Positions 1 through 7,660 of a DNA stretch of 49,788 bases are shown one piece after another (position 1 is the first letter of the stretch; every line of letters begins with the position of its first letter). Source of the DNA: Streptomyces hydrogenans. GTDB taxonomy: Bacteria; Actinomycetota; Actinomycetes; Streptomycetales; Streptomycetaceae. The notes below the pieces were generated by a model. The model saw only the letters and a list, made by a program, of their open reading frames with translations, made no database searches and was not told the origin of the DNA. The stretch is from the NCBI RefSeq assembly GCF_014656075.1, contig NZ_BNBS01000058.1, positions 1 through 49,788 of the forward strand, written 5' to 3'. The translations under genes were made by a program, and so were the position numbers.

Positions 1-180
1 CTGCGTTTCCGACTCTATCAGATCTTTCCGACCCGATTTCCCCGGTGCTTTCCGGTCCCGAATTTTTGTTTCTTCGGGGCCTTCCGGCGTGTCCACTACT
101 TTAGCCGATTTCCCTGGCGGCTCATAATCGAGCCATTTGGAACGCATTTCGGCATGCCGAAATAGGCCCCGTAGGGATTC
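1..180 (-). promoter_or_regulatory. Probable promoter/leader region of an rRNA operon lying left of the window
   Basis: This stretch is much AT-richer than the rest of the window. On the minus strand it carries repeated GGAAA-type blocks and two good -10 boxes, TAAAGT (103-98) and TAGAGT (17-12), the latter inside CTGATAGAGTCGGAAACGC. From memory, that wording is typical of the multi-promoter leaders in front of Streptomyces 16S rRNA genes. Neither -35 region is close to TTGACA, as I recall for some rrn promoters. An 18-bp perfect palindrome, ATTTCGGCATGCCGAAAT, lies at 146-163. The rRNA genes themselves would begin left of base 1 and are not seen, so the call is inference. Confidence 0.5.
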
Positions 181-211
181 GTTGCAGTGAAGTGGATGGC
201 CGCTCTCGGGG

Positions 212-240
212 CGCTTGAAAAAGCACCACCGTCTCAAGCG
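212..240 (-). terminator. Weak terminator-like hairpin after the glycosylase gene
   Basis: Arms CGCTTGA (212-218) and TCAAGCG (234-240) enclose a 15-nt loop just past the glycosylase stop codon on the minus strand. The stem is short and there is no U tract after it, so this is weak. It would separate the glycosylase gene from the putative rRNA promoters downstream. Confidence 0.3.
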
Positions 241-252
241 GCTCGGGCCACG

Positions 253-915
253 TTACGCGTCCGCCCTGGCCGGGTCAAGTCGGCGCTTCCGGGGCGTGTG
301 GGGACGGTACGGACTCACCGTGGGGTCGTCGCCGATCCAGAAGCGCCAGGGGTGCGGGGCGCCGTCGCCGCCGACGCCGGTGCGCGGGCCCGTACGGATG
401 AGGGAGGGGGACGGCGGGGTGCCGGTGAGGACGGCGAGGGGGGCGTCGGGGCCGGCGCAGACGTCGGTGCCGTTCAGGGAACCGGGGACGTCCAGGGCCG
501 TGGCGAGGCGGGCCGGGCCCTTCGCCAGTTCGGCGTCCTTGCGGGCCGAGCGGCGGCGGGGCCGGGCCAGTTCCGCGCCACGCAGGATTTCGCCCGCTCG
601 GAGCAGTACCCCGCTCGCCTCGCCCTCGGGGCCGCACACCAGGTTCAGGCAGTGCCACATGCCGTAGGTGAAGTAGACGTACGCGTGACCGGGCGGGCCG
701 AACATGACGGCGTTGCGGGGCGTGCGGCCCCGGAAGGCGTGCGAGCCGGGGTCGATCGCTCCGGCGTACGCCTCCACCTCCGTGAGTCTCAGCTCCATCC
801 GGCCCTCCTCGGTCCGGCGCACCAGGACGCGGCCGAGGAGGTCGGGGGCGACCTCCAGGACGGGGCGGTCGAAGAAGCTCCTCGGGAGCGGCGTACGGTC
901 GGGGCTCTCGCTCAT
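253..915 (-). CDS. DNA-3-methyladenine glycosylase (MPG/AAG family)
   Basis: This 220-residue protein is predicted to remove alkylated purines such as 3-methyladenine from DNA in base-excision repair. It matches the AAG (MPG) fold family: an N-terminal LLGRVLV segment, the VEAY motif carrying the catalytic Glu, SHAFRGRTPRN, and FGPPGHAYVYFTYGMWHCLN, the aromatic strand that shapes the base pocket. The length is normal for bacterial AAG. The ATG at 915 is preceded by TACGCT eight bases upstream and has no clear ribosome binding site, so a near-leaderless mRNA is possible. It is transcribed towards the left edge and divergently from the Spo0M-like gene. The family call is firm; substrate preference is inferred. 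Confidence 0.93.
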   Translation of the reverse strand: MSESPDRTPLPRSFFDRPVLEVAPDLLGRVLVRRTEEGRMELRLTEVEAYAGAIDPGSHAFRGRTPRNAVMFGPPGHAYVYFTYGMWHCLNLVCGPEGEASGVLLRAGEILRGAELARPRRRSARKDAELAKGPARLATALDVPGSLNGTDVCAGPDAPLAVLTGTPPSPSLIRTGPRTGVGGDGAPHPWRFWIGDDPTVSPYRPHTPRKRRLDPARADA

Positions 916-1002
916 GGCGCCCGAGCGTAATGGGGAGCGTGGTGGAACCCGCTACGGTCGTCGCGCGTATGTAGGGGACAGGAACGAGAAGGAGAGAGTG
1001 GC

Positions 1003-1785
1003 ATGGGATTCAAGAAGCTGCTGGCGAGCCTGGGTGCCGGTGGGGCGACCGTCGAGACGGTGCTCACCGAGGAGAACGTGGTCCCGGGCGGTGTCGTCCA
1101 GGGCGAGGTCCGGATCCAGGGCGGCAGCGTCGACCAGCAGATCGAGGGCCTGTCCGTCGGTCTCCAGGCGCGTGTGGAGGTCGAGGGCGGCGACCAGGAG
1201 CACAAGCAGGACGTCGAGTTCGTGAAGGTGCGGCTCGGCGGGGCGTTCGAGGTGAAGGCCGGCGCGGTGCACGTGGTGCCGTTCGGTCTGGAGATCCCCT
1301 GGGAGACCCCGGTCAACACGATCGGCGGGCAGCGTCTGCACGGCATGGAGATCGGCGTCAGCACCGAGCTGGAGATCGCCCGCGCGGTGGACTCGGGCGA
1401 CCTCGACCCGATCAACGTGCACCCGCTGCCGGCGCAGCAGGCGATCCTCGACGCCTTCATCCAGCTGGGCTTCCGCTTCAAGAGCGCGGACATGGAGCGC
1501 GGGCACATCCGCGGCACCCGTCAGCGGCTCCCCTTCTACCAGGAGATCGAGTTCTTCGCGCCGCAGCAGTACCGCGGCCTGAACCAGGTCGAGGTCAGCT
1601 TCGTCGCGGACGACCGCGAGATGGACGTCGTTCTGGAGATGGACAAGAAGCCGGGGCTGTTCACCGAGGGCAGCGACTCCTTCCGCGCGTTCAAGGTGGG
1701 TCTGGACGACTACCAGGGCACCGACTGGAACGCTTACCTCAACCAGTGGCTCGCCGAGGTCGGCGGCCGTCGCAACTGGATGTAG
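1003..1785 (+). CDS. spo0M: Spo0M-like sporulation-control protein (arrestin-like fold)
   Basis: This 260-residue protein matches the Spo0M family, soluble arrestin-like beta proteins that influence sporulation in Bacillus and are common in actinomycetes, where the exact role is unclear. The start MGFKKLLASLGAG, the strand-rich body with VVPGGVVQGEV and a FGLEIPWETP segment, and the length near 260 all fit. There are no signal peptide or membrane segments. A strong site AAGGAGAGAG lies ahead of the ATG. The PEBP-like gene follows after 22 bases, so the two are probably cotranscribed. Family is confident; function in this organism is inferred. Confidence 0.88.
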   Translation: MGFKKLLASLGAGGATVETVLTEENVVPGGVVQGEVRIQGGSVDQQIEGLSVGLQARVEVEGGDQEHKQDVEFVKVRLGGAFEVKAGAVHVVPFGLEIPWETPVNTIGGQRLHGMEIGVSTELEIARAVDSGDLDPINVHPLPAQQAILDAFIQLGFRFKSADMERGHIRGTRQRLPFYQEIEFFAPQQYRGLNQVEVSFVADDREMDVVLEMDKKPGLFTEGSDSFRAFKVGLDDYQGTDWNAYLNQWLAEVGGRRNWM

Positions 1786-1807
1786 CAGGACGAAGCGGAG
1801 GTTCGAC

Positions 1808-2347
1808 ATGTCCGAGGGTCAGAGGGCGCCTCTCCCCCACGCCTTCCATCCGCCGGTGGCGGAGTTCGCGGTGACGAGCGACGACGTCACGCCCGGCGGG
1901 GTGCTGAAGGACGCCCAGGTGTACGCGGAGGGGAACGTCTCTCCGCAGCTGCGCTGGGACGGCTTCCCCGCGGAGACCAAGAGCTTCGCCGTGACCTGCT
2001 TCGATCCGGACGCGCCGACGGGCAGCGGGTTCTGGCACTGGGTGCTCTTCGACATCCCGGCGTCCGTCACCGAGCTGCCCGCGGGCGCCGGGTCGGGCGG
2101 TTTCGCCGGGCTGCCGGCCGGTGCGACGCACGCGCGGAACGACTACGGGTCGAGGGACTTCGGCGGAGCCGCCCCGCCGGCCGGGGACCCGGCGCACCGC
2201 TATGTGTTCACGGTCTACGCCGTGGACACGGAGAAGCTGGGGCCGGACGCGGACACCTCGCCGGCCGCCGTCGGGTTCAACCTGCGCTTCCACACGCTGG
2301 GCCGGGCCCAGCTGGTCGGTGAGTACGCGGCTCCCGCGGCAGGCTGA
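1808..2347 (+). CDS. YbhB/YbcL-type phosphatidylethanolamine-binding-like protein
   Basis: This 179-residue protein belongs to the PEBP / Raf-kinase-inhibitor-like family (YbhB, YbcL). Visible hallmarks are the anion-pocket motif FDPDAPTGSGFWHWVLFDIP near residues 60-80, the segment NDYGSRDFGGAAPPAGDPAH with its His, and the YVFTVYAVD strand. Bacterial members are small cytoplasmic or secreted proteins with no settled biochemical role. No signal peptide is visible. A GGAGG ribosome site sits six bases before the ATG. It probably ends the spo0M transcript, since a good intrinsic terminator follows at 2365. Confidence 0.9.
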   Translation: MSEGQRAPLPHAFHPPVAEFAVTSDDVTPGGVLKDAQVYAEGNVSPQLRWDGFPAETKSFAVTCFDPDAPTGSGFWHWVLFDIPASVTELPAGAGSGGFAGLPAGATHARNDYGSRDFGGAAPPAGDPAHRYVFTVYAVDTEKLGPDADTSPAAVGFNLRFHTLGRAQLVGEYAAPAAG

Positions 2348-2364
2348 TCGTTCGTTTGTTGTTT

Positions 2365-2399
2365 GCCCGCTTCTGGTCTTGGAGAGATCAGAAGCGGGC
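2365..2399 (+). terminator. Intrinsic terminator after the PEBP-like gene
   Basis: Perfect arms GCCCGCTTCTG (2365-2375) and CAGAAGCGGGC (2389-2399) are followed by ATCTTTTGTT, the most classical T-rich terminator tail in the window. It lies 17 bases after the stop codon at 2347 and insulates the HNH gene. Confidence 0.85.
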
Positions 2400-2505
2400 A
2401 TCTTTTGTTGCGCAGGAAATTGCGTTGTCCGACCCCGGCCTGCCCGGCCATCGTTTGATCCAAGCTCACCAGGGGGGTGGGCCGGCACAACGGGAGGTGG
2501 GCATC

Positions 2506-3012
2506 ATGCGGGACACGCTGGTACTGAACGCGAGCTTCGAGCCGCTGTCGACGGTGACACTCAACCGTGCGGTGGTGCTTGTCCTGCAGGACAAGGCCGT
2601 CGTGGAGCAGTCCCACCCCGATCTGCGGGTGCGTGCCGCCGCCGTCGACCTTCCGGTGCCCCGGGTGATCAGGCTCTGCCGTTTCGTCCGGGTGCCGTTC
2701 CGAAGACAGGCCCCGTGGTCGAGGAGGGGGGTGCTGGTCAGGGACCAGCACCGGTGCGCGTACTGCGGGAGGCGCGCGACGACCGTGGACCATGTGGTGC
2801 CGCGGGCGCAGGGCGGTGGGGACAGTTGGCTGAATACGGTCGCTTCCTGTGCGGAGGACAACCACAGGAAGGCGGACCGGACGCCGGAGCAGGCGGGGAT
2901 GCCGCTGCTCTTCGAGCCGTTCGAGCCGACGCCCGCGGACGCGATGCTGCTGGCCATGCGGGCCGGTGAGCGCTCGCAGCTGCCGGAGTGGCTGGCCCGT
3001 ACCGCCGCCTGA
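2506..3012 (+). CDS. HNH endonuclease-domain protein
   Basis: This 168-residue protein has an N-terminal domain (MRDTLVLNASFEPLS) typical of actinobacterial HNH proteins. A C-terminal HNH module follows: CAYCGRRATTVDHVVPRAQG, then an Asn-rich turn and C-x4-NH near residues 80-130. The first His of the ββα-metal motif is in VDHVVPRA and the last in EDNHRKA. Such proteins are presumed metal-dependent nucleases, possibly in repair; the target is unknown. The start at 2506 is fixed by GGGAGGTGGG just upstream. The frame is open earlier, but only through the terminator hairpin of the previous gene, so a longer form is unlikely. Confidence 0.85.
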   Translation: MRDTLVLNASFEPLSTVTLNRAVVLVLQDKAVVEQSHPDLRVRAAAVDLPVPRVIRLCRFVRVPFRRQAPWSRRGVLVRDQHRCAYCGRRATTVDHVVPRAQGGGDSWLNTVASCAEDNHRKADRTPEQAGMPLLFEPFEPTPADAMLLAMRAGERSQLPEWLARTAA

Positions 3013-3027
3013 TCCGTACGGACGTGG

Positions 3028-3058
3028 GAGGGCCCGCCCCTGTCGGGGGCGGGCCCTC
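3028..3058. terminator. Bidirectional terminator between convergent HNH and TauE genes
   Basis: Arms GAGGGCCCGCCCC (3028-3040) and GGGGCGGGCCCTC (3046-3058) are perfect complements around a 5-nt loop. The hairpin fills the gap between the stop codons at 3012 and 3073 and can serve both strands. There is no U tract, which is usual for Streptomyces. Confidence 0.8.
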
Positions 3059-3072
3059 ACGTCACTCCGGGG

Positions 3073-3840
3073 TCACCTCAGGGTGAGCTGGAGGATGGCG
3101 ACGACGCCGACGGCGATGATCACGCCGCGCAGGACGGCGGGCTTGAGACGGCGGCCGACCTTGGCGCCGATCTGGCCGCCGAGGGTGGAGCCGACGGCGA
3201 TGAGGAGGACGGCGGTCCAGTCGAACTCGGCGACGAAGAGGAAGAAGACGGCGGCGACGCCGTTGACGAGGGCGCCGAGGACGTTCTTGACCGCGTTGAT
3301 CCGCTGGAGGTCGTCGTTGAGGAGCAGGCCCATCAGGGAGAGGTAGAGGACTCCCTGGGCGGCGCCGAAGTAGCCGCCGTACATGCTGGCGAGGGTGAGG
3401 CCGACGAGGAGGACGGGGCCGCCGTCGGGGTGGGCCTCGCTGCCGGTCAGCTCGCGGCGGCGCTGGACGGCGGCGGCGATGCGGGGCTGGAACAGGACGA
3501 GGACGAGCGCGAGTCCGATGAGGACGGGGACGATCGCGTCGAACGCCGCGGAGGGCAGGGCGAGCAGCAGGATCGCGCCGATCAGCCCGCCGACGAGGGC
3601 GGCGGCGCCGAGGCGGAGCACCCGGCGGGTCTGGCCCTTGAGTTCGCGGCGGTAGCCGATGGCGCCGCTGATGGAGCCGGGCACGAGGCCGAGGGCGTTG
3701 GAGACGTTCGCGGTGATCGGGGGGAGTCCGGTCGCGAGGAGGACCGGGAACGTGATGAGCGTCCCCGATCCGACGATGGTGTTGATGGCGCCGGCGCCGA
3801 TGCCGGCGGCGAAGACTGCCAGGGCTTCCCAGATGGACAA
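3073..3840 (-). CDS. TauE/SafE family membrane exporter
   Basis: This 255-residue integral membrane protein has about eight hydrophobic segments and the TauE/SafE (TSUP) start: glycine-rich FAAGIGAGAINTIVGSGTLI followed by TGLPPITANVSNALGLVPG. Members move sulfite, sulfoacetate or other organosulfur anions, and many have unknown substrates; no sulfur gene lies nearby to narrow this. The start is a TTG at 3840 preceded by GAGGAAA, a clear ribosome site. It is a single-gene unit ending at the shared terminator with the HNH gene. Confidence 0.88.
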   Translation of the reverse strand: MSIWEALAVFAAGIGAGAINTIVGSGTLITFPVLLATGLPPITANVSNALGLVPGSISGAIGYRRELKGQTRRVLRLGAAALVGGLIGAILLLALPSAAFDAIVPVLIGLALVLVLFQPRIAAAVQRRRELTGSEAHPDGGPVLLVGLTLASMYGGYFGAAQGVLYLSLMGLLLNDDLQRINAVKNVLGALVNGVAAVFFLFVAEFDWTAVLLIAVGSTLGGQIGAKVGRRLKPAVLRGVIIAVGVVAILQLTLR

Positions 3841-3948
3841 AGCCGTTTCCTCACATGGTCAGTGGCTCGCCTCCCCGCCCTGCGTGCGGCAGGGTCGAGG
3901 GGCTCGCACCGATCATGCACGGAGTTACGTGTACGTGTCAGCAATCGG

Positions 3949-4893
3949 TCAGTCGACGGTGGGTTCTTCTCGCCTGGCGGACGGGACGTCCTTGGTGAGG
4001 GGCGGGGCGGGGGCGCCGCCCTGGCCCAGGCCGCCGAGGGCGCCGGAGAGGCCCTTGAGGGCGTCGCCGATCTCGCTGGGCACGATCCAGAGCTTGTTGG
4101 CGTCGCCCTCGGCGATCTTCGGGAGCATCTGGAGGTACTGGTACGAGAGGAGCTTCTGGTCCGGGTCGCCGGCGTGGATGGCCTCGAAGACGGTGCGGAC
4201 GGCCTGGGCCTCGCCCTCCGCCCGGAGGGCCGCGGCCTGGGACTCGCCCTCGGCGCGGAGGATGGCGGACTGCTTCTCGCCCTCGGCGCGGAGGATCTCG
4301 GACTGGCGGACGCCCTCGGCCTGGAGGATGGCGGCGCGCTTGTCGCGGTCGGCGCGCATCTGCTTCTCCATCGAGTCCTGGATGGAGGTCGGCGGCTCGA
4401 TGGCCTTGAGCTCGACGCGGTTGACGCGGATGCCCCACTTGCCGGTGGCCTCGTCGAGGACGCCGCGGAGGGCGGCGTTGATGTCCTCGCGGGAGGTGAG
4501 GGTGCGCTCCAGGTCCATGCCGCCGATGATGTTGCGCAGCGTGGTGACGGTGAGCTGCTCGATGGCCTGGATGTAGCTGGCGACCTCGTAGGTCGCGGCC
4601 CGCGCGTCGGTCACCTGGTAGTAGATGACGGTGTCGATGTTGACGACCAGGTTGTCCTGGGTGATCACCGGCTGGGGCGGGAAGGGGACGACCTGCTCGC
4701 GGAGGTCGATGCGGTTGCGGATCGTGTCGATGAACGGGACGACGATGTTGAGGCCGGCGTTGAGGGTGCGGGTGTAGCGGCCGAAGCGCTCCACGATCGC
4801 GGCGCTGGCCTGCGGGATGACCTGGATCGTCTTGATCAGGGCGATGAAGACGAGCACCACCAGAATGATCAGGACGATGATGACTGCTGACAT
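3949..4893 (-). CDS. SPFH/Band 7 membrane-anchored protein (stomatin/QmcA-like)
   Basis: This 314-residue protein has one N-terminal membrane helix (residues 2-20, IVLIILVVLVFIALI) and then a stomatin-type SPFH domain: QASAAIVERFGRYTRTLNAG, VVPFID, and the RTLTSREDINAAL region. An Ala/Glu/Arg coiled-coil (about 190-245) with three near-identical ILRAEGEKQSA-like repeats follows. These proteins oligomerise at the membrane and organise lipid microdomains or protease complexes. It is encoded 94 bases downstream of an NfeD-family gene on the same strand, the usual partner of stomatin-like proteins, so a functional pair is likely. Confidence 0.92.
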   Translation of the reverse strand: MSAVIIVLIILVVLVFIALIKTIQVIPQASAAIVERFGRYTRTLNAGLNIVVPFIDTIRNRIDLREQVVPFPPQPVITQDNLVVNIDTVIYYQVTDARAATYEVASYIQAIEQLTVTTLRNIIGGMDLERTLTSREDINAALRGVLDEATGKWGIRVNRVELKAIEPPTSIQDSMEKQMRADRDKRAAILQAEGVRQSEILRAEGEKQSAILRAEGESQAAALRAEGEAQAVRTVFEAIHAGDPDQKLLSYQYLQMLPKIAEGDANKLWIVPSEIGDALKGLSGALGGLGQGGAPAPPLTKDVPSARREEPTVD

Positions 4894-4987
4894 CGTGTTC
4901 CCCGTGCCCTTCGCTGCCGGTTGTCTGCCGGGTTTCTTCCGATGATCGAGTTTCCCACGCCGCCGGGGCCCGGGGGGCGGGCTTCGG

Positions 4988-5416
4988 TCAGATGACGACC
5001 GCGGTGGCTCCTTCGATCTCGACGACGTCGACCTCGTCGCCCGGTTCGAAGACGCGGGTGGCGTCGAGGGAGCGGGCCGACCAGATCTCTCCGGCGAGCT
5101 TGATGCGGCCGCCCTCGGCGTCGACCCGTTCCAGGACCCGGGCCTGACGGCCCTTCAGGGCGTCGATGCCGGTCGCGAGGGCGGGGGTGCCGGCGCGGTG
5201 ACGGGCCGCGACGGGGCGGACCACGGCCACGAGCGCGACGGAGACGATCACGAAGACGATCACCTGTGCGGTGATGCCGAAGCCGAGGGCGGCGGTGACC
5301 GCTCCGGCGACCGCGCCGACGGCGAACATGCCGAACTCCGGCATGGCGGTGAGGACCAGGGGAATGCCGAGCCCCACCGCGCCGATCAGCCACCAGATCC
5401 ATGCGTCGATGTCCAC
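4988..5416 (-). CDS. NfeD-family membrane protein
   Basis: This 142-residue protein is the short form of NfeD. It has about three hydrophobic helices (residues 6-75, starting DAWIWWLIGAVGLGIPLVL) and a C-terminal OB-fold domain (about 85-142) with GRQARVLERVDAEGGRIKLA and SLDATRVFEPGDEVDVVE. NfeD proteins partner SPFH proteins, and such a gene follows directly. The start is GTG at 5416. No Shine-Dalgarno sequence is visible, but a -10-like TACCAT ends six bases before the start codon, suggesting leaderless translation. Confidence 0.9.
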   Translation of the reverse strand: MDIDAWIWWLIGAVGLGIPLVLTAMPEFGMFAVGAVAGAVTAALGFGITAQVIVFVIVSVALVAVVRPVAARHRAGTPALATGIDALKGRQARVLERVDAEGGRIKLAGEIWSARSLDATRVFEPGDEVDVVEIEGATAVVI

Positions 5417-5422
5417 AGGGTC

Positions 5423-5428
5423 ATGGTA
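5423..5428 (-). promoter_or_regulatory. -10 box for a likely leaderless nfeD transcript
   Basis: On the minus strand TACCAT is followed by six bases (GACCCT) and the GTG start of the NfeD gene. Transcription from this box would begin at or next to the start codon. The same six-base spacing recurs at several other genes in this window. Confidence 0.45.
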
Positions 5429-5513
5429 GGGCGGGTGGGGCCGGATGGGACAGGGCGCGGTGGGGTGCCGTGGCTGTGCGGGTCACGACGGTCCATCGCC
5501 CTGCGGGGCGGGG

Positions 5514-6305
5514 CTACTTGAGGGGCAGGCCCTGGGCGGTCCAGCGGTCGCCGACGCGCTCGACGACGAGCGGGAGGCCGAAACAGCGGGAGAGGTTGCG
5601 GGAGTTGAGCTCGTCCTCCATGGGTCCCGCGGCCAGCACCTTGCCCTGACGGATCATCAGGACGTGGGTGAAGCCCGGGGCGATCTCCTCGACGTGGTGG
5701 GTGACCATGATCATGGAGGGGGCGTACGGGTCCCGGGCCAGGCGGCCGAGGCGGCGGACCAGGTCCTCGCGGCCGCCGAGGTCGAGACCGGCGGCGGGCT
5801 CGTCGAGGAGGAGGAGCTCCGGGTCGGTCATCATGGCGCGGGCGATCAGGGTGCGCTTGCGCTCGCCCTCGGAGAGGGTGCCGAACCGCCGGTCCAGGTA
5901 GTCGCTCATCCCGAGGCGGTCGAGGAAGGCGCGGGCGCGGGCCTCGTCGACCGGGTCGTAGTCCTCGTGCCAGGTGGCGGTCATGCCGTACGCGGCGGTG
6001 AGGACGGTCTGCAGGACGGTCTGGCGCTTGGGCAGCTTCTCCGCCATCGCGATGCCGGCCATGCCGATGCGGGGGCGCAGCTCGAAGACGTCGACGCCGC
6101 CGAGGCGCTCACCGAGGATGGTGGCGTTGCCGGAGGTGGGGTAGAGGTAGCTGGAGGCGAGGTTGAGGAGGGTGGTCTTGCCGGCGCCGTTCGGGCCGAG
6201 GATGACCCAGCGCTCCCCTTCCTTGACCGACCAGGAGACCCCGTCCACCAGAGCGCGTCCGTCGCGGACCACGGATACGTCCACCAGCTCCAGTACATCG
6301 CTCAT
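5514..6305 (-). CDS. ABC transporter ATP-binding protein without an adjacent permease
   Basis: This 263-residue ABC ATPase has Walker A GPNGAGKTT, a Q-loop region, the signature LSEGERKR (here TLSEGERKRTLIARAMM), Walker B LLLDEPAAGLDL and the H-loop VTHHVEE. It resembles the lone YlmA/ModF-like ATPases, which may act on imported cofactors or outside transport. No membrane component lies beside it. The start at 6305 is chosen because AAGGGGAG sits 11 bases upstream; the frame runs further but without a ribosome site. Family is certain; role is unknown. Confidence 0.9.
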   Translation of the reverse strand: MSDVLELVDVSVVRDGRALVDGVSWSVKEGERWVILGPNGAGKTTLLNLASSYLYPTSGNATILGERLGGVDVFELRPRIGMAGIAMAEKLPKRQTVLQTVLTAAYGMTATWHEDYDPVDEARARAFLDRLGMSDYLDRRFGTLSEGERKRTLIARAMMTDPELLLLDEPAAGLDLGGREDLVRRLGRLARDPYAPSMIMVTHHVEEIAPGFTHVLMIRQGKVLAAGPMEDELNSRNLSRCFGLPLVVERVGDRWTAQGLPLK

Positions 6306-6437
6306 GAGCGCGTTGTCTCCCCTTGCCGTCGAGTCGCGTGGGCTCGTGTCGTCGCCTTGGGCCGCGGGCGCGGCGTCCACGGGAAAACCTACGTCATCGG
6401 CGGGGCGGGCCGGTCCCTAGGGCGTCGTTCGGGTCCT

Positions 6438-6443
6438 TACTCT
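6438..6443 (+). promoter_or_regulatory. -10 box for a likely leaderless transcript of the 6450 gene
   Basis: TACTCT is followed by exactly six G residues and then the ATG at 6450. The G run could also act as a very close ribosome site, but the spacing from box to ATG matches the other leaderless candidates here. Confidence 0.4.
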
Positions 6444-6449
6444 GGGGGG

Positions 6450-7235
6450 ATGCTTTCGGAACCACGTTCAGGACGCCTGGCCGCCTGGGGCAACGCCCTG
6501 CTGGCCGGGGCGGTGTCGCCGGACGACGCGGCGCTGGCGATTGTCGGGGAGGACGCGGTGCACCGCGTGGCGGGGCTGCCGGGTGAGGCGGGTCCGGTGG
6601 GACTGACTCTGGCGCTGGGGCGGCTGCGGCGGCTCGGGGTGACCGGGTGGCGGGTGGCGCTGCCGGCGCCGGGGCATCCGCTGGGGCTCAGCGGTCCGCC
6701 GGACTTCAACGCGCGCGCGTTGGACGCGGAGGAGGCGGCCATCGGGTACGGCGCGCCGTTCGGACTGGTCCCGGAGGTCTCGGAGGTGGGCCCGCGGGGC
6801 GACGTGCACGTCGAGGTGGTGTGGCACTGCCTGGCGGTACGGGAGGCCCCGCCGGCGGACGTCCCGTCGCTCGGCGAGGCGGAGCGGGAGCTGGCGGAGG
6901 CGCTGCGGGACGCGACGGCCGCGCTGACGCGGCTGGACGTGGCGGCGTCGGGACCGGCGGCGGAGGCCGCGCGGGAGGCGTACCGGGCGCGGGCGGAGGC
7001 GGGCCGCGAGGTCCTGGCCCCCGGGTACCCGCCGCGGGCGGTCCGGGTCCTGGAGCTGGCGCAGCGGGTCGGGCTGATGGTCGACCTGGCGTACGGGAAC
7101 GGGCACGGGGGTGCGGTGAGCGCGTCGGAGATGGCGGCGCGGGGCGCCGCGCTGGCGCCGGTGGAGCGGGTGGCGCGGCGGGCGCAGGTCGCGGCGTACA
7201 ACGCGTGGGTGGAGGAGCGGGAGCGGGGGGCCTGA
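6450..7235 (+). CDS. Conserved Streptomyces protein of unknown function
   Basis: This 261-residue protein has no signal peptide or membrane segments and I recognise no catalytic motif. It is rich in Ala, Glu and Arg. The central part (about 80-125) contains strand-like HVEVVWHCLAVRE, and the C-terminal half (about 130-261) is mostly helical with an amphipathic EAEREL-type stretch. Codon usage is normal for the window (G/C in almost every third position). The start is the ATG at 6450; the frame is open for a further kilobase upstream, but that overlaps the ABC ATPase and NfeD genes on the other strand and is not coding. It is divergent from the ABC ATPase gene. Confidence 0.7.
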   Translation: MLSEPRSGRLAAWGNALLAGAVSPDDAALAIVGEDAVHRVAGLPGEAGPVGLTLALGRLRRLGVTGWRVALPAPGHPLGLSGPPDFNARALDAEEAAIGYGAPFGLVPEVSEVGPRGDVHVEVVWHCLAVREAPPADVPSLGEAERELAEALRDATAALTRLDVAASGPAAEAAREAYRARAEAGREVLAPGYPPRAVRVLELAQRVGLMVDLAYGNGHGGAVSASEMAARGAALAPVERVARRAQVAAYNAWVEERERGA

Positions 7236-7239
7236 CCTG

Positions 7240-7520
7240 GCGGGCAGGGCCTGACCTCGCGGTCGGGCCTGTGACCTCGCGGTCGGGGGTTCGGGCCTCG
7301 CGGTCCGGGTTTTGGCCTGCGGTCCCGCTGGTGACTTGGCGGTCGGGCCTGCGACCTCGCGGTCCGGTTCCTGACCTGCGGTCCGGCCGGTGACCTGGCG
7401 GTCGGGGGTGTCCTCGCGGTCGGGGCTGCGACCTCGCGGTCCGGTTCCTGACCTGCGGTCGGGGGTGTCCTCGCGGTCGGGGCTGTGACCTCGCGGTCCG
7501 GGTTCTGGCCTGCGGTCCGG
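7240..7520. repeat. Degenerate tandem array of about 14 GCGGTC-containing units
   Basis: Between the stop codon at 7235 and the chpE terminator, units of the form GACCTCGCGGTCSGG and CCTGCGGTCCGG follow each other every 15-25 bases. I count 14 exact GCGGTC cores plus one degenerate copy (CTGGCGGGC) near 7238. GACC and GGTC are self-complementary, so each unit can form a tiny dyad. A larger composite is also repeated: CTGCGACCTCGCGGTCCGG with CTGACCTGCGGTC. No spacers and no convincing gene are present. Confidence 0.8.
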
Positions 7521-7616
7521 GGGCGGGGGCGTGAGGAGCGGGCGCCCTGGGGGGTGTGCCCACCCGTTCCGCCCCGGCGGAACGCATGCCCACGACCGGT
7601 GGGGCGTGGCATGCGG
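7521..7616. other. Noncoding stretch with nested hairpins
   Basis: This GC-rich segment between the tandem array and the chpE terminator contains the dyad GTTCCGCCCCGGCGGAAC (7566-7583) and a second, imperfect pairing of GCATGCCCAC with GTGGCATGC. I see no coding potential with a plausible start and ribosome site. Confidence 0.45.
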
Positions 7617-7647
7617 ACGGCCCCCGGAGGGATCTTCCGGGGGCCGT
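7617..7647 (-). terminator. Terminator of chpE
   Basis: Arms ACGGCCCCCGGA (7617-7628) and TCCGGGGGCCGT (7636-7647) are perfectly complementary with a 7-nt loop. The hairpin starts 13 bases after the chpE stop codon on the minus strand. Confidence 0.8.
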
Positions 7648-7660
7648 TCGACGGGGGTGG

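Noticed and set aside
1..168. Open frame from the left edge reading LRFRLYQIFPTRF
   Set aside because: Codon composition is unlike Streptomyces genes and the region matches a leader/promoter; 55 codons of chance are not surprising in this AT-richer patch.
187..930. Long plus-strand open frame opposite the glycosylase gene
   Set aside because: It is antisense to a well-recognised AAG gene, is Gly/Ala/Arg-rich and lacks any known motif, as expected for shadows in high-GC DNA.
7240..7520. CRISPR array
   Set aside because: The units are too short and follow each other without unique spacers of constant length, and no cas gene is present.
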